This document shows positions 1 through 9,271 of a DNA stretch of 64,000 bases, piece by piece. The stretch comes from an uncultured Paracoccaceae bacterium. Lineage in GTDB: Bacteria; Pseudomonadota; Alphaproteobacteria; Rhodobacterales; Rhodobacteraceae. Position numbers and translations under genes: made by a program. The stretch lies in NCBI GenBank assembly GCA_947497065.1, contig CANMEQ010000002.1:310001-374000 (forward strand). Reading direction: 5' to 3'. The first letter of the stretch is position 1. Each line of letters begins with the position of its first letter. The notes beneath the pieces were generated by a model, which made no database searches, was not told where the DNA came from, and worked only from the letters and a program-made list of their open reading frames with translations.

Positions 1-318
1 GAACAGGTCAATTGGCCTCATTTCCAAACGAACACTGGTAAGGCAGTTGGGTAAAATTCCCGCATGATTGCAAACAGCCTTCTTCAAAGTATCTTCGGTC
101 ACATCATCGTTTGTGTTCAACCGCACTTCACGAATGGCGATATCAAGACCGCGTTCCAGCATTGCGTGGCGTGTCATTAAAAGCCCCATTTCGAACCCAG
201 CAACGGGTAGGACGACGAAAGGGAAGAACACAATGACGAATTCGACAGATGGGCCGCCGTCTTCTGCACGGCGAAAACCGCGCAGAAGGAATCCAAAGAA
301 TTTGAGAACATATGTCAT
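1..318 (-). CDS. TadE-like pilus assembly protein (3' end beyond window)
   Basis: Tad-type (Flp) pilus minor pilin-like protein, expected at the inner membrane. The visible 106 residues begin MTYVLKFFGF. They hold an acidic-glycine stretch (EDGGPSVEF) directly before one hydrophobic segment at about residues 24-48, followed by a helix LERGLDIAIREVRL; this is the usual TadE layout with the conserved Glu just inside the membrane segment. The gene starts 10 bases after the tadG-like stop on the same strand, so the two are co-transcribed. The C-terminus runs off the left edge. TadE family is fairly sure; which of the TadE paralogues it is cannot be told. Confidence 0.75.
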   Translation of the reverse strand, partial: MTYVLKFFGFLLRGFRRAEDGGPSVEFVIVFFPFVVLPVAGFEMGLLMTRHAMLERGLDIAIREVRLNTNDDVTEDTLKKAVCNHAGILPNCLTSVRLEMRPIDLF

Positions 319-328
319 GAAACGCACC

Positions 329-2242
329 TTACTGTGTCAATTTCAATGCGCGGATATCAGACGCAATTGCGCTGAAGGCTTCGGTGATATCTTTACCATC
401 GACGTCGAAGTAGTGACTGGTAGAACTCGCACAGTTCCGAAGGGCCGTTTGACCGTTGGTCGGTGCTTCGAATGCGACAGTATAGATAACAATCTGTTCG
501 TCGCGAGCAGCTTGGCAGAGATCTTCAAGCCGATCATCGGCGTCACTGGAGTATACCGTGCCTGTTACTCCATAGTCTGCGTCGATGTAGTCGGGCAGGT
601 AAATTTGGTAAGATGAGCCAGATTCAGGCCGAGCCCATCCGGTTCCTGCGCTGTATGGTAAAATGCGGTTTCGGTTCAGCTTCGTGTTGTAGGCGTCGTA
701 CAACAGTTCATTGTTGATGCGATTATATTCCCAATTCGCGTAGAGTTCCTGCCAGGAGGCTTTACGCACATTATCTGTAAATGTCGGGCCGTTCCCTGAA
801 TTGCCCACGTGGAGCGACGTGTCTTCCTCGAGGTCTTCGTATTCCTCTTCAGTCACTTCAGAGCCGTCCATGGTTACAACAATCGGACCGTTCTCCATAG
901 CATCAACGTATTCCGAACGACTGCTATAGCCGCGCGGATAGCTGTAAAGAGGGTAACTGCTGCTAGAGCCGTTCCAGAAGAATGCATCGTCCGTGTAGTC
1001 ATCTGGCGTCAATTGGCCGGAGTACTGGATCGAAATGTCATTGTCGCGCACGTCACTCAGCTGAACGTCGTGGTCATAGTCTTTGAGATCAAACCAGACG
1101 AATGAATCCCCATCTTTGAAACGATCGATCAAGTCGAACTGGGTTGTATTTTCACCATCGGTCATCAGAACGACCACTTTCAGTACATCAGGCTCCGAGA
1201 ACGCATAGGGCCGGCCAGATGCTGGGGCCTCAACGCTGTTATCGCTTGTCGCGGCTAAATCGGTGATGATGTCCCGTGTACTCGGGTCCAGAAGCCCCAC
1301 GCCCCACTTCATGCCCATATCAATTGCTGTGTTCCCGAACGGAGTAAGGGCATCAATCGCTGTATGAAGCATATCTTCATTGGACGTCATGGGGATAATG
1401 GCATTTTCTTCGCCGACGAAGCACCATGGATCACCGACAATAAAGTGTGAAACATGGTCGTATGACTTATCCAGATCCAAGACCGTTGTTTCAAACACAG
1501 TATCATCGTCAAACTGTGGGCAGGTCGAATAGGAATGTGTTCTGTTGATATCCAAATACGGATCACCGTTGCTGTCCGCGGCGTTTGCGATGTCAGGTCC
1601 AACATTGACGACCGCACTGTAGGGCACCATCGAAACGGTAATCAGCCCCTGCGGCGCATTGGTGTTATTTGCCAGAACGGTTGTCACAAATTCCTTTGCC
1701 GCTGAGCGAAGGTTCGTGATGCGACCATTGCTGTCCATGGACGTTGAAACGTCAAGCACCAAAGAGATCTCCACATCACTCACACGTTCTTCGGCGACAG
1801 ACACGCCGCTGACGTTCAAGGTCGTCAAACCCGGTTCGAACGGTTCAGAGAAAATGCGCGGGATGTCGTAGAAGAACAACGGCATATCGGCGGAGGCGCT
1901 TGCCGTGACCGTCTTGTAATTCAGGCCTGTGTCACAATCGACGTCGTCGAGAAAAGTCAGCATCCCAGCCTTGTCAAAGTAATCGTTGACGACACCTTCG
2001 CAATCTAAGGTCTGGTCGAGATCGGCTGCAGCCAACGTAGCACGGTCTAGCGTGCCCTGCAGTTTCGCACGGGTTGTTTCGAACCGGATCAGGTCAACGG
2101 CCATACCGCCGAGCCACAAAATCAAAACAAACATCAACAACCCGAATAAGATCAGGGCCCCGTCATCGTCGCGCCGGAATCGCAAAACGCTCTGCTTCGC
2201 AGATTGAGATTCTGATCGAATTTGTGTCGTGTTCATTGTCAT
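329..2242 (-). CDS. TadG-like pilus assembly protein with von Willebrand factor A domain
   Basis: Tad pilus-associated protein of 637 residues. One N-terminal membrane segment (about residues 29-51, after RFRRDDDGA) anchors it, and a large periplasmic VWA domain follows. The metal-ion (MIDAS) motif DVSTS is at residues 164-168 and a second motif, VVVLMTDGENT, comes later. I chose the ATG at 2242 because a GAGG-type ribosome binding site lies about 9 bases upstream; an open frame continues to 2329 but has no good start. It is transcribed ahead of the TadE-like gene. The family commonly assists pilus assembly or surface attachment; the exact role here is inferred. Confidence 0.78.
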   Translation of the reverse strand: MTMNTTQIRSESQSAKQSVLRFRRDDDGALILFGLLMFVLILWLGGMAVDLIRFETTRAKLQGTLDRATLAAADLDQTLDCEGVVNDYFDKAGMLTFLDDVDCDTGLNYKTVTASASADMPLFFYDIPRIFSEPFEPGLTTLNVSGVSVAEERVSDVEISLVLDVSTSMDSNGRITNLRSAAKEFVTTVLANNTNAPQGLITVSMVPYSAVVNVGPDIANAADSNGDPYLDINRTHSYSTCPQFDDDTVFETTVLDLDKSYDHVSHFIVGDPWCFVGEENAIIPMTSNEDMLHTAIDALTPFGNTAIDMGMKWGVGLLDPSTRDIITDLAATSDNSVEAPASGRPYAFSEPDVLKVVVLMTDGENTTQFDLIDRFKDGDSFVWFDLKDYDHDVQLSDVRDNDISIQYSGQLTPDDYTDDAFFWNGSSSSYPLYSYPRGYSSRSEYVDAMENGPIVVTMDGSEVTEEEYEDLEEDTSLHVGNSGNGPTFTDNVRKASWQELYANWEYNRINNELLYDAYNTKLNRNRILPYSAGTGWARPESGSSYQIYLPDYIDADYGVTGTVYSSDADDRLEDLCQAARDEQIVIYTVAFEAPTNGQTALRNCASSTSHYFDVDGKDITEAFSAIASDIRALKLTQ

Positions 2243-2594
2243 TTTGTATGCCTCATGTTTCGGCCAACATGGTCTATGCTGAAAAAACACCCTTTTGTTC
2301 AGATCTGTTAAACCTGACAGAAGTGACAAGAATGGGGCAAAATTGGGTCATCCTTAGTGGTGCGTTAATAAATCTGATGACAGTCAGGTTTTTCAGGGCA
2401 GATTGTTCGCAAAGTTTGCACAAAACCTGTTGGTTTTTAGACCAAGGAATAGGCACAACTTAGGCATTTTTCCTTAATCTACATTTTCGAATGCACAAAA
2501 CTTAATCAGTTTATAACTGCTGTGCCGAATCATGTTTACCTATGGATAACCGCCATCTGAGATGGGGGAGACACACTTTAGGAAAGGAACCGTC
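2243..2594. other. Divergent intergenic region between tadG-like gene and gdhA
   Basis: About 350 bases without a convincing gene. It must hold the promoters of the pilus operon (minus) and gdhA (plus). I see an AT-rich stretch (2390-2520) and a 9-base inverted repeat, AAACCTGAC at 2310-2318 and GTCAGGTTT at 2383-2391, separated by 64 bases. No confident -35/-10 pair is assigned. Confidence 0.4.
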
Positions 2595-4037
2595 ATGAGT
2601 TCACCAAACGCGGCAGGGAACGAACCATCATTTCGCGAAAGCGTGGATATTATGTTCAACCGCGCCGTTGCATTGATAGATTTGCCGCCAGGTCTCGAAG
2701 AAAAAATTCGTGTCTGCAATGCGACCTATACTGTCCGCTTCGGTGTGCGCCTGCGTGGCAAGATTGAGACCTTCACCGGTTACCGCTCCGTGCACTCGGA
2801 ACATATGGAGCCGGTAAAGGGCGGCATCCGTTTTTCTATGGGGGTGAACCAAAACGAGGTTGAAGCCCTTGCAGCGCTGATGACTTATAAATGCGCGCTT
2901 GTTGAAACTCCGTTCGGCGGGTCAAAGGGTGGTTTATGCATTGATCCACGCGCTTGGGAAGAAGATGAGTTGGAACGTATCACGAGACGTTTCGCCTATG
3001 AACTTGCCAAACGTGACCTCATCCACCCTAGCCAGAACGTGCCCGCCCCAGATATGGGCACTGGCGAGCGTGAGATGGAATGGATTGCCGACCAATATCG
3101 CCGCATGAACACGACAGATATCAATGCCGCCGCCTGTGTGACAGGCAAGCCATTGCATGCGGGTGGTATCGCTGGGCGGGTCGAAGCAACGGGCCGCGGT
3201 GTACAATATGCCATGCGCGAATTTTTCCGCGAACCTGCGGACGTTCAGGCCGCAGGGATGTCCGGTTCCCTCGACGGTAAGCACGTCATCGTGCAAGGGC
3301 TTGGCAATGTGGGATATCACGCGGCCAAGTTCCTAAAGGACGAAGACGGGTGTTTGATCACCGGTATCATCGAGCGGGACGGGGCCATTGTTGATGAAAC
3401 AGGAATCGACGTCGAAGCGTTGCACCATTGGATCGGTCAACATGGCGGTGTCAAAGGTTACCCGCACGGAACCTACGTCGAAGACGGCGCCGTCGTTCTC
3501 GAGGAAGACTGCGACATCCTGATCCCCGCGGCCTTGGAAGGGGTGATAAACCTGAGCAATGCAGAGAACGTGAAAGCACCCTTGATCGTTGAAGCTGCGA
3601 ACGGGCCAATAACGGCCGGTGCAGATGAAATTCTGAACCGAAAAGGCACTGTGATCATCCCGGACATGTACGCGAACGCCGGTGGTGTGACCGTTTCTTA
3701 CTTTGAATGGGTCAAAAACCTAAGCCACATCCGTTTTGGCCGCATGCAGCGGCGCCAAGAAGAAGCGCGTCACGAGCTAATCGTTGGCGAATTAGAACGT
3801 TTGAGCCAGCACTTGGGCGATCAATGGTCGATGACGCCGAACTTCAAGCAAAAGTACCTGCGCGGCGCGGATGAGCTGGAACTCGTGCGCTCGGGCCTCG
3901 ACGATACGATGCGCACTGCGTTCCAATCCATGCGGGACGTTTGGCACAATCGCGCGGATGTCTCCGATTTGAGAACATCGGCCTACTTGGTGTCTATCAA
4001 TCGCGTCGCCGAAAGTTACAAAGCTAAAGGGCTTTAA
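2595..4037 (+). CDS. gdhA: Glutamate dehydrogenase (Glu/Leu/Phe/Val dehydrogenase family)
   Basis: Cytoplasmic enzyme interconverting glutamate and 2-oxoglutarate plus ammonium. The 480-residue protein has the substrate-binding KGGIRF (Lys75 onward), a second lysine at 99, the catalytic-lysine motif PFGGSKGG (Lys111), PAPDMGT with Asp153, and a Rossmann GLGNVG at 235-240. Length fits the short hexameric type; NAD or NADP preference cannot be decided by eye. The ATG at 2595 is preferred over one at 2562 because AGGAAAGGAAC sits just upstream. It stands alone, ends in a strong terminator, and precedes the sarcosine/choline genes, so a role in handling nitrogen released from methylated amines is plausible but inferred. 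Confidence 0.88.
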   Translation: MSSPNAAGNEPSFRESVDIMFNRAVALIDLPPGLEEKIRVCNATYTVRFGVRLRGKIETFTGYRSVHSEHMEPVKGGIRFSMGVNQNEVEALAALMTYKCALVETPFGGSKGGLCIDPRAWEEDELERITRRFAYELAKRDLIHPSQNVPAPDMGTGEREMEWIADQYRRMNTTDINAAACVTGKPLHAGGIAGRVEATGRGVQYAMREFFREPADVQAAGMSGSLDGKHVIVQGLGNVGYHAAKFLKDEDGCLITGIIERDGAIVDETGIDVEALHHWIGQHGGVKGYPHGTYVEDGAVVLEEDCDILIPAALEGVINLSNAENVKAPLIVEAANGPITAGADEILNRKGTVIIPDMYANAGGVTVSYFEWVKNLSHIRFGRMQRRQEEARHELIVGELERLSQHLGDQWSMTPNFKQKYLRGADELELVRSGLDDTMRTAFQSMRDVWHNRADVSDLRTSAYLVSINRVAESYKAKGL

Positions 4038-4041
4038 AGCC

Positions 4042-4075
4042 AAAAAGGGGCGCGCAACTCACGTGCCCCTTTTTT
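4042..4075 (+). terminator. Rho-independent terminator after gdhA
   Basis: AAAAAGGGGC at 4042-4051 pairs with GCCCCTTTTT at 4065-4074 around a 13-base loop, and the descending arm is a T run. It begins five bases after the gdhA stop. Confidence 0.85.
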
Positions 4076-4088
4076 CTGACCAGATTTA

Positions 4089-4102
4089 GGTCGTGAACGA
4101 CC
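4089..4102. promoter_or_regulatory. Perfect palindrome upstream of soxB
   Basis: GGTCGT-GA-ACGACC is a perfect inverted repeat lying between the gdhA terminator and the soxB ribosome binding site, about 75 bases before the start. It could be an operator for the sox operon or simply a short hairpin; no regulator is identified. Confidence 0.35.
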
Positions 4103-4175
4103 CTGTATGTGTCGGGTGGGTATCTTTGCAGGCTGTATTGCCTTGGCTAGGCTGAACCTGAGCGAAGGAGGCCGC

Positions 4176-5429
4176 ATGGGCTATTCAGCATTGAAGATCA
4201 TCAAAGAAGGTCTGTTCGGGCAGCGCGGCTGGAAACCTGTTTGGCGTGATCCTGAGCCAAAATCTGAATACGATGTGATTGTGATCGGCGGCGGTGGGCA
4301 TGGCCTGTCGACCGCCTACTATTTGGCCAAAGAACACGGCATCACCAATGTTGCGGTATTAGAAAAGGGCTACATTGGCGGCGGGAATGTCGGTCGGAAT
4401 ACAACGATCGTTCGCGCAAACTACATGTTGCCTGGAAACTCCGAGTTCTATTCCCACTCACTCAAATTGTGGGAAAACATGGAGCAAGATTTGAATTACA
4501 ACACCATGATGTCCCAGCGCGGGGTCATGATGCTGTGCCATTCTGACGGCCAGCGGGATATGTTCGCACGGCGCGGCAATGCAATGGTGAACCAAGGTGA
4601 TGATGCTGAGCTTTTAACGCCCGAGCAGGTGCGTGCCGAAGCGCCGATGATCGATTTCGACAATGTGCGTTTCCCGATTTATGGCGGCCTGATGCATCGG
4701 CGTGGTGGGACGGCCCGCCACGATGCTGTTGCCTGGGGCTATGCGCGGGGTGCCGATCAGCGCGGTGTTGATATCATTCAAAACTGCGAAGTCACGGGCA
4801 TCGACATCGAAGGCGGGGTGGTGAAAGGCGTCCAAACCACCCGTGGTGCGATCCGCACCAAGAAAGTCGCGATTGTTGTGGCCGGTCGGTCGTCTTTGGT
4901 TGGGGCAATGGCGGGCCTGCGGCTGCCCATTGAAAGCCACGTGTTGCAGGCCTTCGTTTCAGAAGGGCTAAAGCCCTTGATGCCGGGCGTGATCAGTTTC
5001 GGGATGGGGCATTTCTACATCAGCCAATCTGACAAAGGCGGTTTGGTGTTCGGCGGCGATATTGATTTCTACAAATCCTATGCCGCGCGGGGCAATTTGC
5101 CGATGAAAGAACATGTTATGGAGGCCGCAATGACCCTGATGCCTTCCATCGCGAAAGCGAAGGTTTTGCGGTCTTGGGGCGGTGTGATGGACATGTCGCC
5201 TGACGGATCGCCGATCATCGACAAGACAGACACGCAAGGCTTATTTCTGAACTGCGGCTGGTGCTATGGCGGCTTTAAAGCAGTGCCCGGATCGGGATTT
5301 TCTTACGCGCATTTGATCGCCACTGGAACGCATCATGCCCCCGCAGCGAGGTTTCTCATGAACCGTTTTCGAAGCGGGGCGGTGCTGATGGATGAAGAGG
5401 GCACAGGCTCTCAACACAATTTACACTAG
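4176..5429 (+). CDS. soxB: Sarcosine oxidase subunit beta
   Basis: Flavin subunit of heterotetrameric sarcosine oxidase, which oxidises N-methylglycine to glycine with formation of H2O2 and 5,10-methylene-THF or formaldehyde. The 417-residue protein has the FAD-binding VIGGGGHG (36-43) after a short N-terminal extension, and the segment GLMHRRGGTARHDAVAW with His174 and His182, the area where this family carries its covalently bound flavin. GAAGGAGG precedes the ATG at 4176, so the longer frame from 4107 is not used. It is the first gene of soxBDAG and is followed at 9 bases by soxD. Confidence 0.92.
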   Translation: MGYSALKIIKEGLFGQRGWKPVWRDPEPKSEYDVIVIGGGGHGLSTAYYLAKEHGITNVAVLEKGYIGGGNVGRNTTIVRANYMLPGNSEFYSHSLKLWENMEQDLNYNTMMSQRGVMMLCHSDGQRDMFARRGNAMVNQGDDAELLTPEQVRAEAPMIDFDNVRFPIYGGLMHRRGGTARHDAVAWGYARGADQRGVDIIQNCEVTGIDIEGGVVKGVQTTRGAIRTKKVAIVVAGRSSLVGAMAGLRLPIESHVLQAFVSEGLKPLMPGVISFGMGHFYISQSDKGGLVFGGDIDFYKSYAARGNLPMKEHVMEAAMTLMPSIAKAKVLRSWGGVMDMSPDGSPIIDKTDTQGLFLNCGWCYGGFKAVPGSGFSYAHLIATGTHHAPAARFLMNRFRSGAVLMDEEGTGSQHNLH

Positions 5430-5438
5430 GAGGCTGCG

Positions 5439-5702
5439 ATGCGCCTAAATTGCCCCATCTGCGGCGAACGTGACCGTCGCGAATTCTACTACAAAGGGGA
5501 TGCGGTCGAACTGGATCGTCCAGATCCGAATGCCGGTTCTGAGGCGTGGGATGACTACCTTCACAACCGTGATAATCCAGCGGGTGAAACCCGCGATCTT
5601 TGGCATCACGAGTCCGGCTGCGGTGCATGGCTTGTCGTGACGCGGAATACACTGACGCATGAGGTGCTACGCTGCGAATTGGCGGGCGCAAACACACAAT
5701 GA
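5439..5702 (+). CDS. soxD: Sarcosine oxidase subunit delta
   Basis: Small 87-residue subunit of heterotetrameric sarcosine oxidase. It begins MRLNCPICGERDRREF, with the paired cysteines of a zinc-binding site, and continues with the family pattern HHESGCGAWL and VTRNTLTHEV that supplies further His/Cys ligands. AGGAGG lies just before the start. Its stop overlaps the soxA start by four bases (ATGA), indicating translational coupling. The subunit has no activity on its own and stabilises the complex. Confidence 0.9.
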   Translation: MRLNCPICGERDRREFYYKGDAVELDRPDPNAGSEAWDDYLHNRDNPAGETRDLWHHESGCGAWLVVTRNTLTHEVLRCELAGANTQ

Positions 5703-8611
5703 GGATCGCGGGAAAAGGCCTCAACCCTAACGCCAAGCCGCTCACCTTCACGTTTGATGGTCGGACCTACACGGGCCTGGAAGGCGATACGCTGGCATCG
5801 GCATTGTTGGCCAACGGTGTTCGCTTGGTCGGTCGATCCTTTAAATATCACAGACCGCGGGGTATTTTGACAGCGGGGTCAGAAGAACCGAATGCCTTGG
5901 TGACAACCGGCGAAGGGCCAGCCCAAGACCCGAACCAGCGGGCGACTACTCTTGAACTTTATGATGGATTGGTCGCGCGAAGCCAAAATGCATGGCCGTC
6001 GCTGAAATACGACGCGATGGCCATCAACGATATCGCATCGCCTTTTCTAAGTGCGGGGTTCTATTACAAAACCTTTATGTGGCCGCAAAGCTTTTGGGAA
6101 AAGCTCTATGAGCCGATCATCCGCCGTGCAGCAGGTCTCGGGGCATTGTCGGGTCAAGCGAATGAGGACCTGTATGAAAAGGTCTTCGCCCATTGCGATG
6201 TACTGGTGATTGGTGCTGGACCCTCTGGCATCATGGCCGCCCTTACAGCTGCACGCGCGGGCGCTGATGTGATCCTCGCAGACGAGAGTTCGGAATACGG
6301 CGGTCGTTTGCTTTCAGAAACGTTTGACGTTGGGGGGCAACCTGGCGCCAATTGGGTGGCTGACCAGATTGCAGAACTCGCGGCTATGGACAACGTGCGA
6401 CTTATGTCACGAACAACGGTGACGGGTGCCTATGATCAAGGCACGTTTGGCGCGTTGGAACAGTTGAATGCTCGAGGCGGCCCGAAAGAATGTTTTTGGC
6501 GGATCGTTTGCAAGCACAGTGTTTTGTGTGCCGGCGCGCTTGAGCGGCCCATTGCATTCCCGAACAATGACCGACCCGGCATCATGATGGCCAGCGCAGT
6601 GCGCTCCTATCTCAATCGCTGCGGGGTCGCGCCGGGCCGCACGGTCAGTGTCTTTTGCAATAACGATGATGCCCATCGCACCGCTGTGGATCTGATCGAC
6701 GCGGGCGTCGACGTCGCTGCTGTGATCGACAGCCGCACGGATGCACCCACTATGGGGCAATACCGTTTGATCAAAGGAGGTAGGGTTATCGGCACAAAGG
6801 GCCGTCATCGGGTGACCCACGTTTCTGTCTCCACGGCAGAGGGAATTGAGCATATCTCAACAGATTGCTTGGCGATGTCTGGGGGCTGGAATCCGACAGT
6901 GCATTTGACTTGTCACATGAATGGCCGTCCGGATTGGAACGATGCAGTGCTCTCCTTTGTCCCCGGCGAAAACGCTGTTCCCAATATGTCGGTCGCAGGG
7001 TCCGCTGCGGGCCATATGAGCACATTGGCCTGCCTGACATCAGGCGCAGAAATAGGGGCGGATGTTGCCCGCGGCTTGTGTCTTTCGCCAAAGGTCGTGG
7101 TGCCAACCGCAGAAGATGCGCCCTACCGGATTGAGGCGCTCTGGCAGGTCGAAGGGAAAGGGCGGAAATGGCTGGATTTCCAGAATGATGTCCACGTGAA
7201 AGATGTGCAACTCGCCGCCCAAGAAAACTTCCGCAGTGTCGAGCATATGAAGCGCTACACGACCCAAGGCATGGCAACGGATCAAGGAAAAAACTCGAAC
7301 GTGCAGGCACTGGCGGTCTTGGCGGATGCCACAGGGCGCGGCATTCCAGACACAGGCACGACGACCTTTCGCCCCCCTTACGTACCCGTTTCCATTGGCG
7401 CAATGGGGGCGGGCGGGCAAGGTAAAGGGTTTGCGCCAGAACGGCTCACAACATCCCATCAGGCCAGTGTGGATCGTGGGGCGCCGATGATCGAAGCAGG
7501 GCTTTGGTATCGGCCAAGCTACTTTCCCAAGCCAACTGAAACCACTTGGCTGGACAGCTGCAATCGTGAGGTTGGATATGTCCGAAATGCCGTAGGTGTT
7601 TGCGATGTCAGCACCTTGGGGAAAATAGACATCCAAGGCCCCGATGCCGCAGCTTTTCTAGATTTCGTCTATTGCAACACCTTCTCGACGCTCAAAGAGA
7701 ACCGCGTTCGATATGGATTGATGCTGCGCGAAGATGGTCACGTGATGGATGATGGAACAACAGCCCGCATCGGACCAAACCATTATGTGATGACCACAAC
7801 AACGGCGGCCGCAGGGCAGGTCATGACCCATCTTGAGTGGGTTGCACAGGCATTGAGGCCAGATTTGAATGTCCGGTTTGCATCAGTGACCGAACACTGG
7901 GCACAATTCGCAATCGCCGGGTCAAAGGCGCGGGAACTCTTGAATACGATGCTGGACGATCCCATTGATGACGACCAATGGCCGTTCATGTCCTGCGGAG
8001 TTGTGTCGCTGGGCGGCGTTTCTGCGCGGCTGTTCCGTATTTCGTTTTCGGGGGAGCATGCCTATGAGTTGGCCGTGCCCGCACGATTTGGCGCGTCCTT
8101 GTTCCGACAATTGGTCGCGCAAGCCGAAGGGATGGGGGGCGGCGCCTACGGGATGGAGGCCTTGAATGTCCTGCGGATCGAAAAAGGGTTCATCACGCAC
8201 GCTGAAATCCATGGCCGTATCACGGCTTTTGATCTTGGTCTCGACCGGTTGGTGAGCCAGAAGAAAGACTGCATCGGAAATGCCGCCTCCCGGCGTGAAG
8301 GTCTGTTGGCCCCACAACGTGAGCAGCTTGTCGGGCTGAAACCAGTTGATAAAGCGGGAAAAATGACAGCGGGTGCTCATTTGTTCGGGAACGGGGCAGA
8401 TGCTGTTTCGGCGAACGACCAAGGCTATGTGACCTCAGTTTGTTTTTCCCCGACCTTGGGGCATTCGATTGGCATGGGCTTTTTGATCGATGGGCCAAAC
8501 AGGATTGGGGAACGTATCCAACTGGTCGATCACATGCGGGATGTTCAAACACTGTGTGAGGTCTGCTCGCCTGTCTTTTTTGACCCAGATGGAGGGCGTG
8601 CACGTGGCTAA
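5699..8611 (+). CDS. soxA: Sarcosine oxidase subunit alpha
   Basis: Large subunit (970 residues) of heterotetrameric sarcosine oxidase. The N-terminal 100 residues resemble the ferredoxin-like domain seen in this subunit. A dinucleotide-binding IGAGPSG lies at 171-177 (NAD site), followed by the flavoprotein core. The last 370 or so residues are a glycine-cleavage T-like, tetrahydrofolate-binding domain (YRPSYFP, YGLMLREDGHVMDDGT, MEALNVLRIEKGFITH). Full length for the family. It overlaps soxD by four bases and soxG by eight. Confidence 0.93.
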   Translation: MRIAGKGLNPNAKPLTFTFDGRTYTGLEGDTLASALLANGVRLVGRSFKYHRPRGILTAGSEEPNALVTTGEGPAQDPNQRATTLELYDGLVARSQNAWPSLKYDAMAINDIASPFLSAGFYYKTFMWPQSFWEKLYEPIIRRAAGLGALSGQANEDLYEKVFAHCDVLVIGAGPSGIMAALTAARAGADVILADESSEYGGRLLSETFDVGGQPGANWVADQIAELAAMDNVRLMSRTTVTGAYDQGTFGALEQLNARGGPKECFWRIVCKHSVLCAGALERPIAFPNNDRPGIMMASAVRSYLNRCGVAPGRTVSVFCNNDDAHRTAVDLIDAGVDVAAVIDSRTDAPTMGQYRLIKGGRVIGTKGRHRVTHVSVSTAEGIEHISTDCLAMSGGWNPTVHLTCHMNGRPDWNDAVLSFVPGENAVPNMSVAGSAAGHMSTLACLTSGAEIGADVARGLCLSPKVVVPTAEDAPYRIEALWQVEGKGRKWLDFQNDVHVKDVQLAAQENFRSVEHMKRYTTQGMATDQGKNSNVQALAVLADATGRGIPDTGTTTFRPPYVPVSIGAMGAGGQGKGFAPERLTTSHQASVDRGAPMIEAGLWYRPSYFPKPTETTWLDSCNREVGYVRNAVGVCDVSTLGKIDIQGPDAAAFLDFVYCNTFSTLKENRVRYGLMLREDGHVMDDGTTARIGPNHYVMTTTTAAAGQVMTHLEWVAQALRPDLNVRFASVTEHWAQFAIAGSKARELLNTMLDDPIDDDQWPFMSCGVVSLGGVSARLFRISFSGEHAYELAVPARFGASLFRQLVAQAEGMGGGAYGMEALNVLRIEKGFITHAEIHGRITAFDLGLDRLVSQKKDCIGNAASRREGLLAPQREQLVGLKPVDKAGKMTAGAHLFGNGADAVSANDQGYVTSVCFSPTLGHSIGMGFLIDGPNRIGERIQLVDHMRDVQTLCEVCSPVFFDPDGGRARG

Positions 8612-9146
8612 ACTCATCCCCTCGCCCCCGTGCGCAGGGCTTTTGCCGAAAACCATCGGTTCGCTCGCGATACGCGAAGTTGATGTCGGGCCAATAACCT
8701 TGATTGCCCCTTTCTCGGGCGGAGGCTCTGCGACCTCGGATGTTTTGAAGGCTGAATTTGGTTTTGGCTTCCCATCGCCGAATAGAGCTTTGGGTGAAAA
8801 TCCCCGTATTGCTTGGTTTGGTTTGAACCAAGCGCTGTTAATGGGCGCAGCGTGTCCGGCCTTGCCTCAGGCGGCTTGCGTTGATCAATCAGATGGGTGG
8901 GTGATCGTGTGCCTCGAAGGTGCCAAAGTACAGGACGTTTTGGCGCGCGTCGTGCCCATTGATTTGCGCGCACCAGTTTTCAAGCAAGGCCATACGGCGC
9001 GAACATTGGTGGGGCATATGCACGGGGCCGTCACGCGAATGGGTGACCAAAGATTTGAACTGACGGCGATGCGCTCAATGGCTGCGACGCTTGTGCATGA
9101 GTTGGAGCGGGCAGCGCTGGGTGTTTCTGCTCGGTCGAGCCAATGA
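8604..9146 (+). CDS. soxG: Sarcosine oxidase subunit gamma
   Basis: Smallest folate-domain-like subunit of sarcosine oxidase, 180 residues from the GTG at 8604. That start has GGAGGG seven bases upstream and overlaps the soxA stop by eight bases; an in-frame ATG at 8589 is the alternative. The protein is poorly conserved in general, but its position after soxA, its length, and patterns such as SLAIREVDVGPITLIAPFSG and HLHGAV-like GHMHGAVTRMG fit SoxG. It completes the four-gene soxBDAG operon. Confidence 0.8.
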   Translation: MAKLIPSPPCAGLLPKTIGSLAIREVDVGPITLIAPFSGGGSATSDVLKAEFGFGFPSPNRALGENPRIAWFGLNQALLMGAACPALPQAACVDQSDGWVIVCLEGAKVQDVLARVVPIDLRAPVFKQGHTARTLVGHMHGAVTRMGDQRFELTAMRSMAATLVHELERAALGVSARSSQ

Positions 9147-9211
9147 AACGGTTCTAATTTAATGCATTGATAAATCGTTTGAATTTCCACGGAACAATGC
9201 CGGCAATTTTT

Positions 9212-9229
9212 ATTGATTGACGGATCAAT
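9212..9229. promoter_or_regulatory. Likely BetI operator
   Basis: ATTGAT-TGACGG-ATCAAT is a perfect inverted repeat 43 bases before the betI start, with an embedded TTGATTGA/TCAA pattern. BetI-type repressors bind palindromes of this TTGATTGA...TCAAT kind in choline gene promoters, so autoregulation of betICBA is the simplest reading. The binding itself is inferred. Confidence 0.65.
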
Positions 9230-9271
9230 TAAAAACATAGATCCTAGCCAAGCATCGAACTTGGAGGGCTT

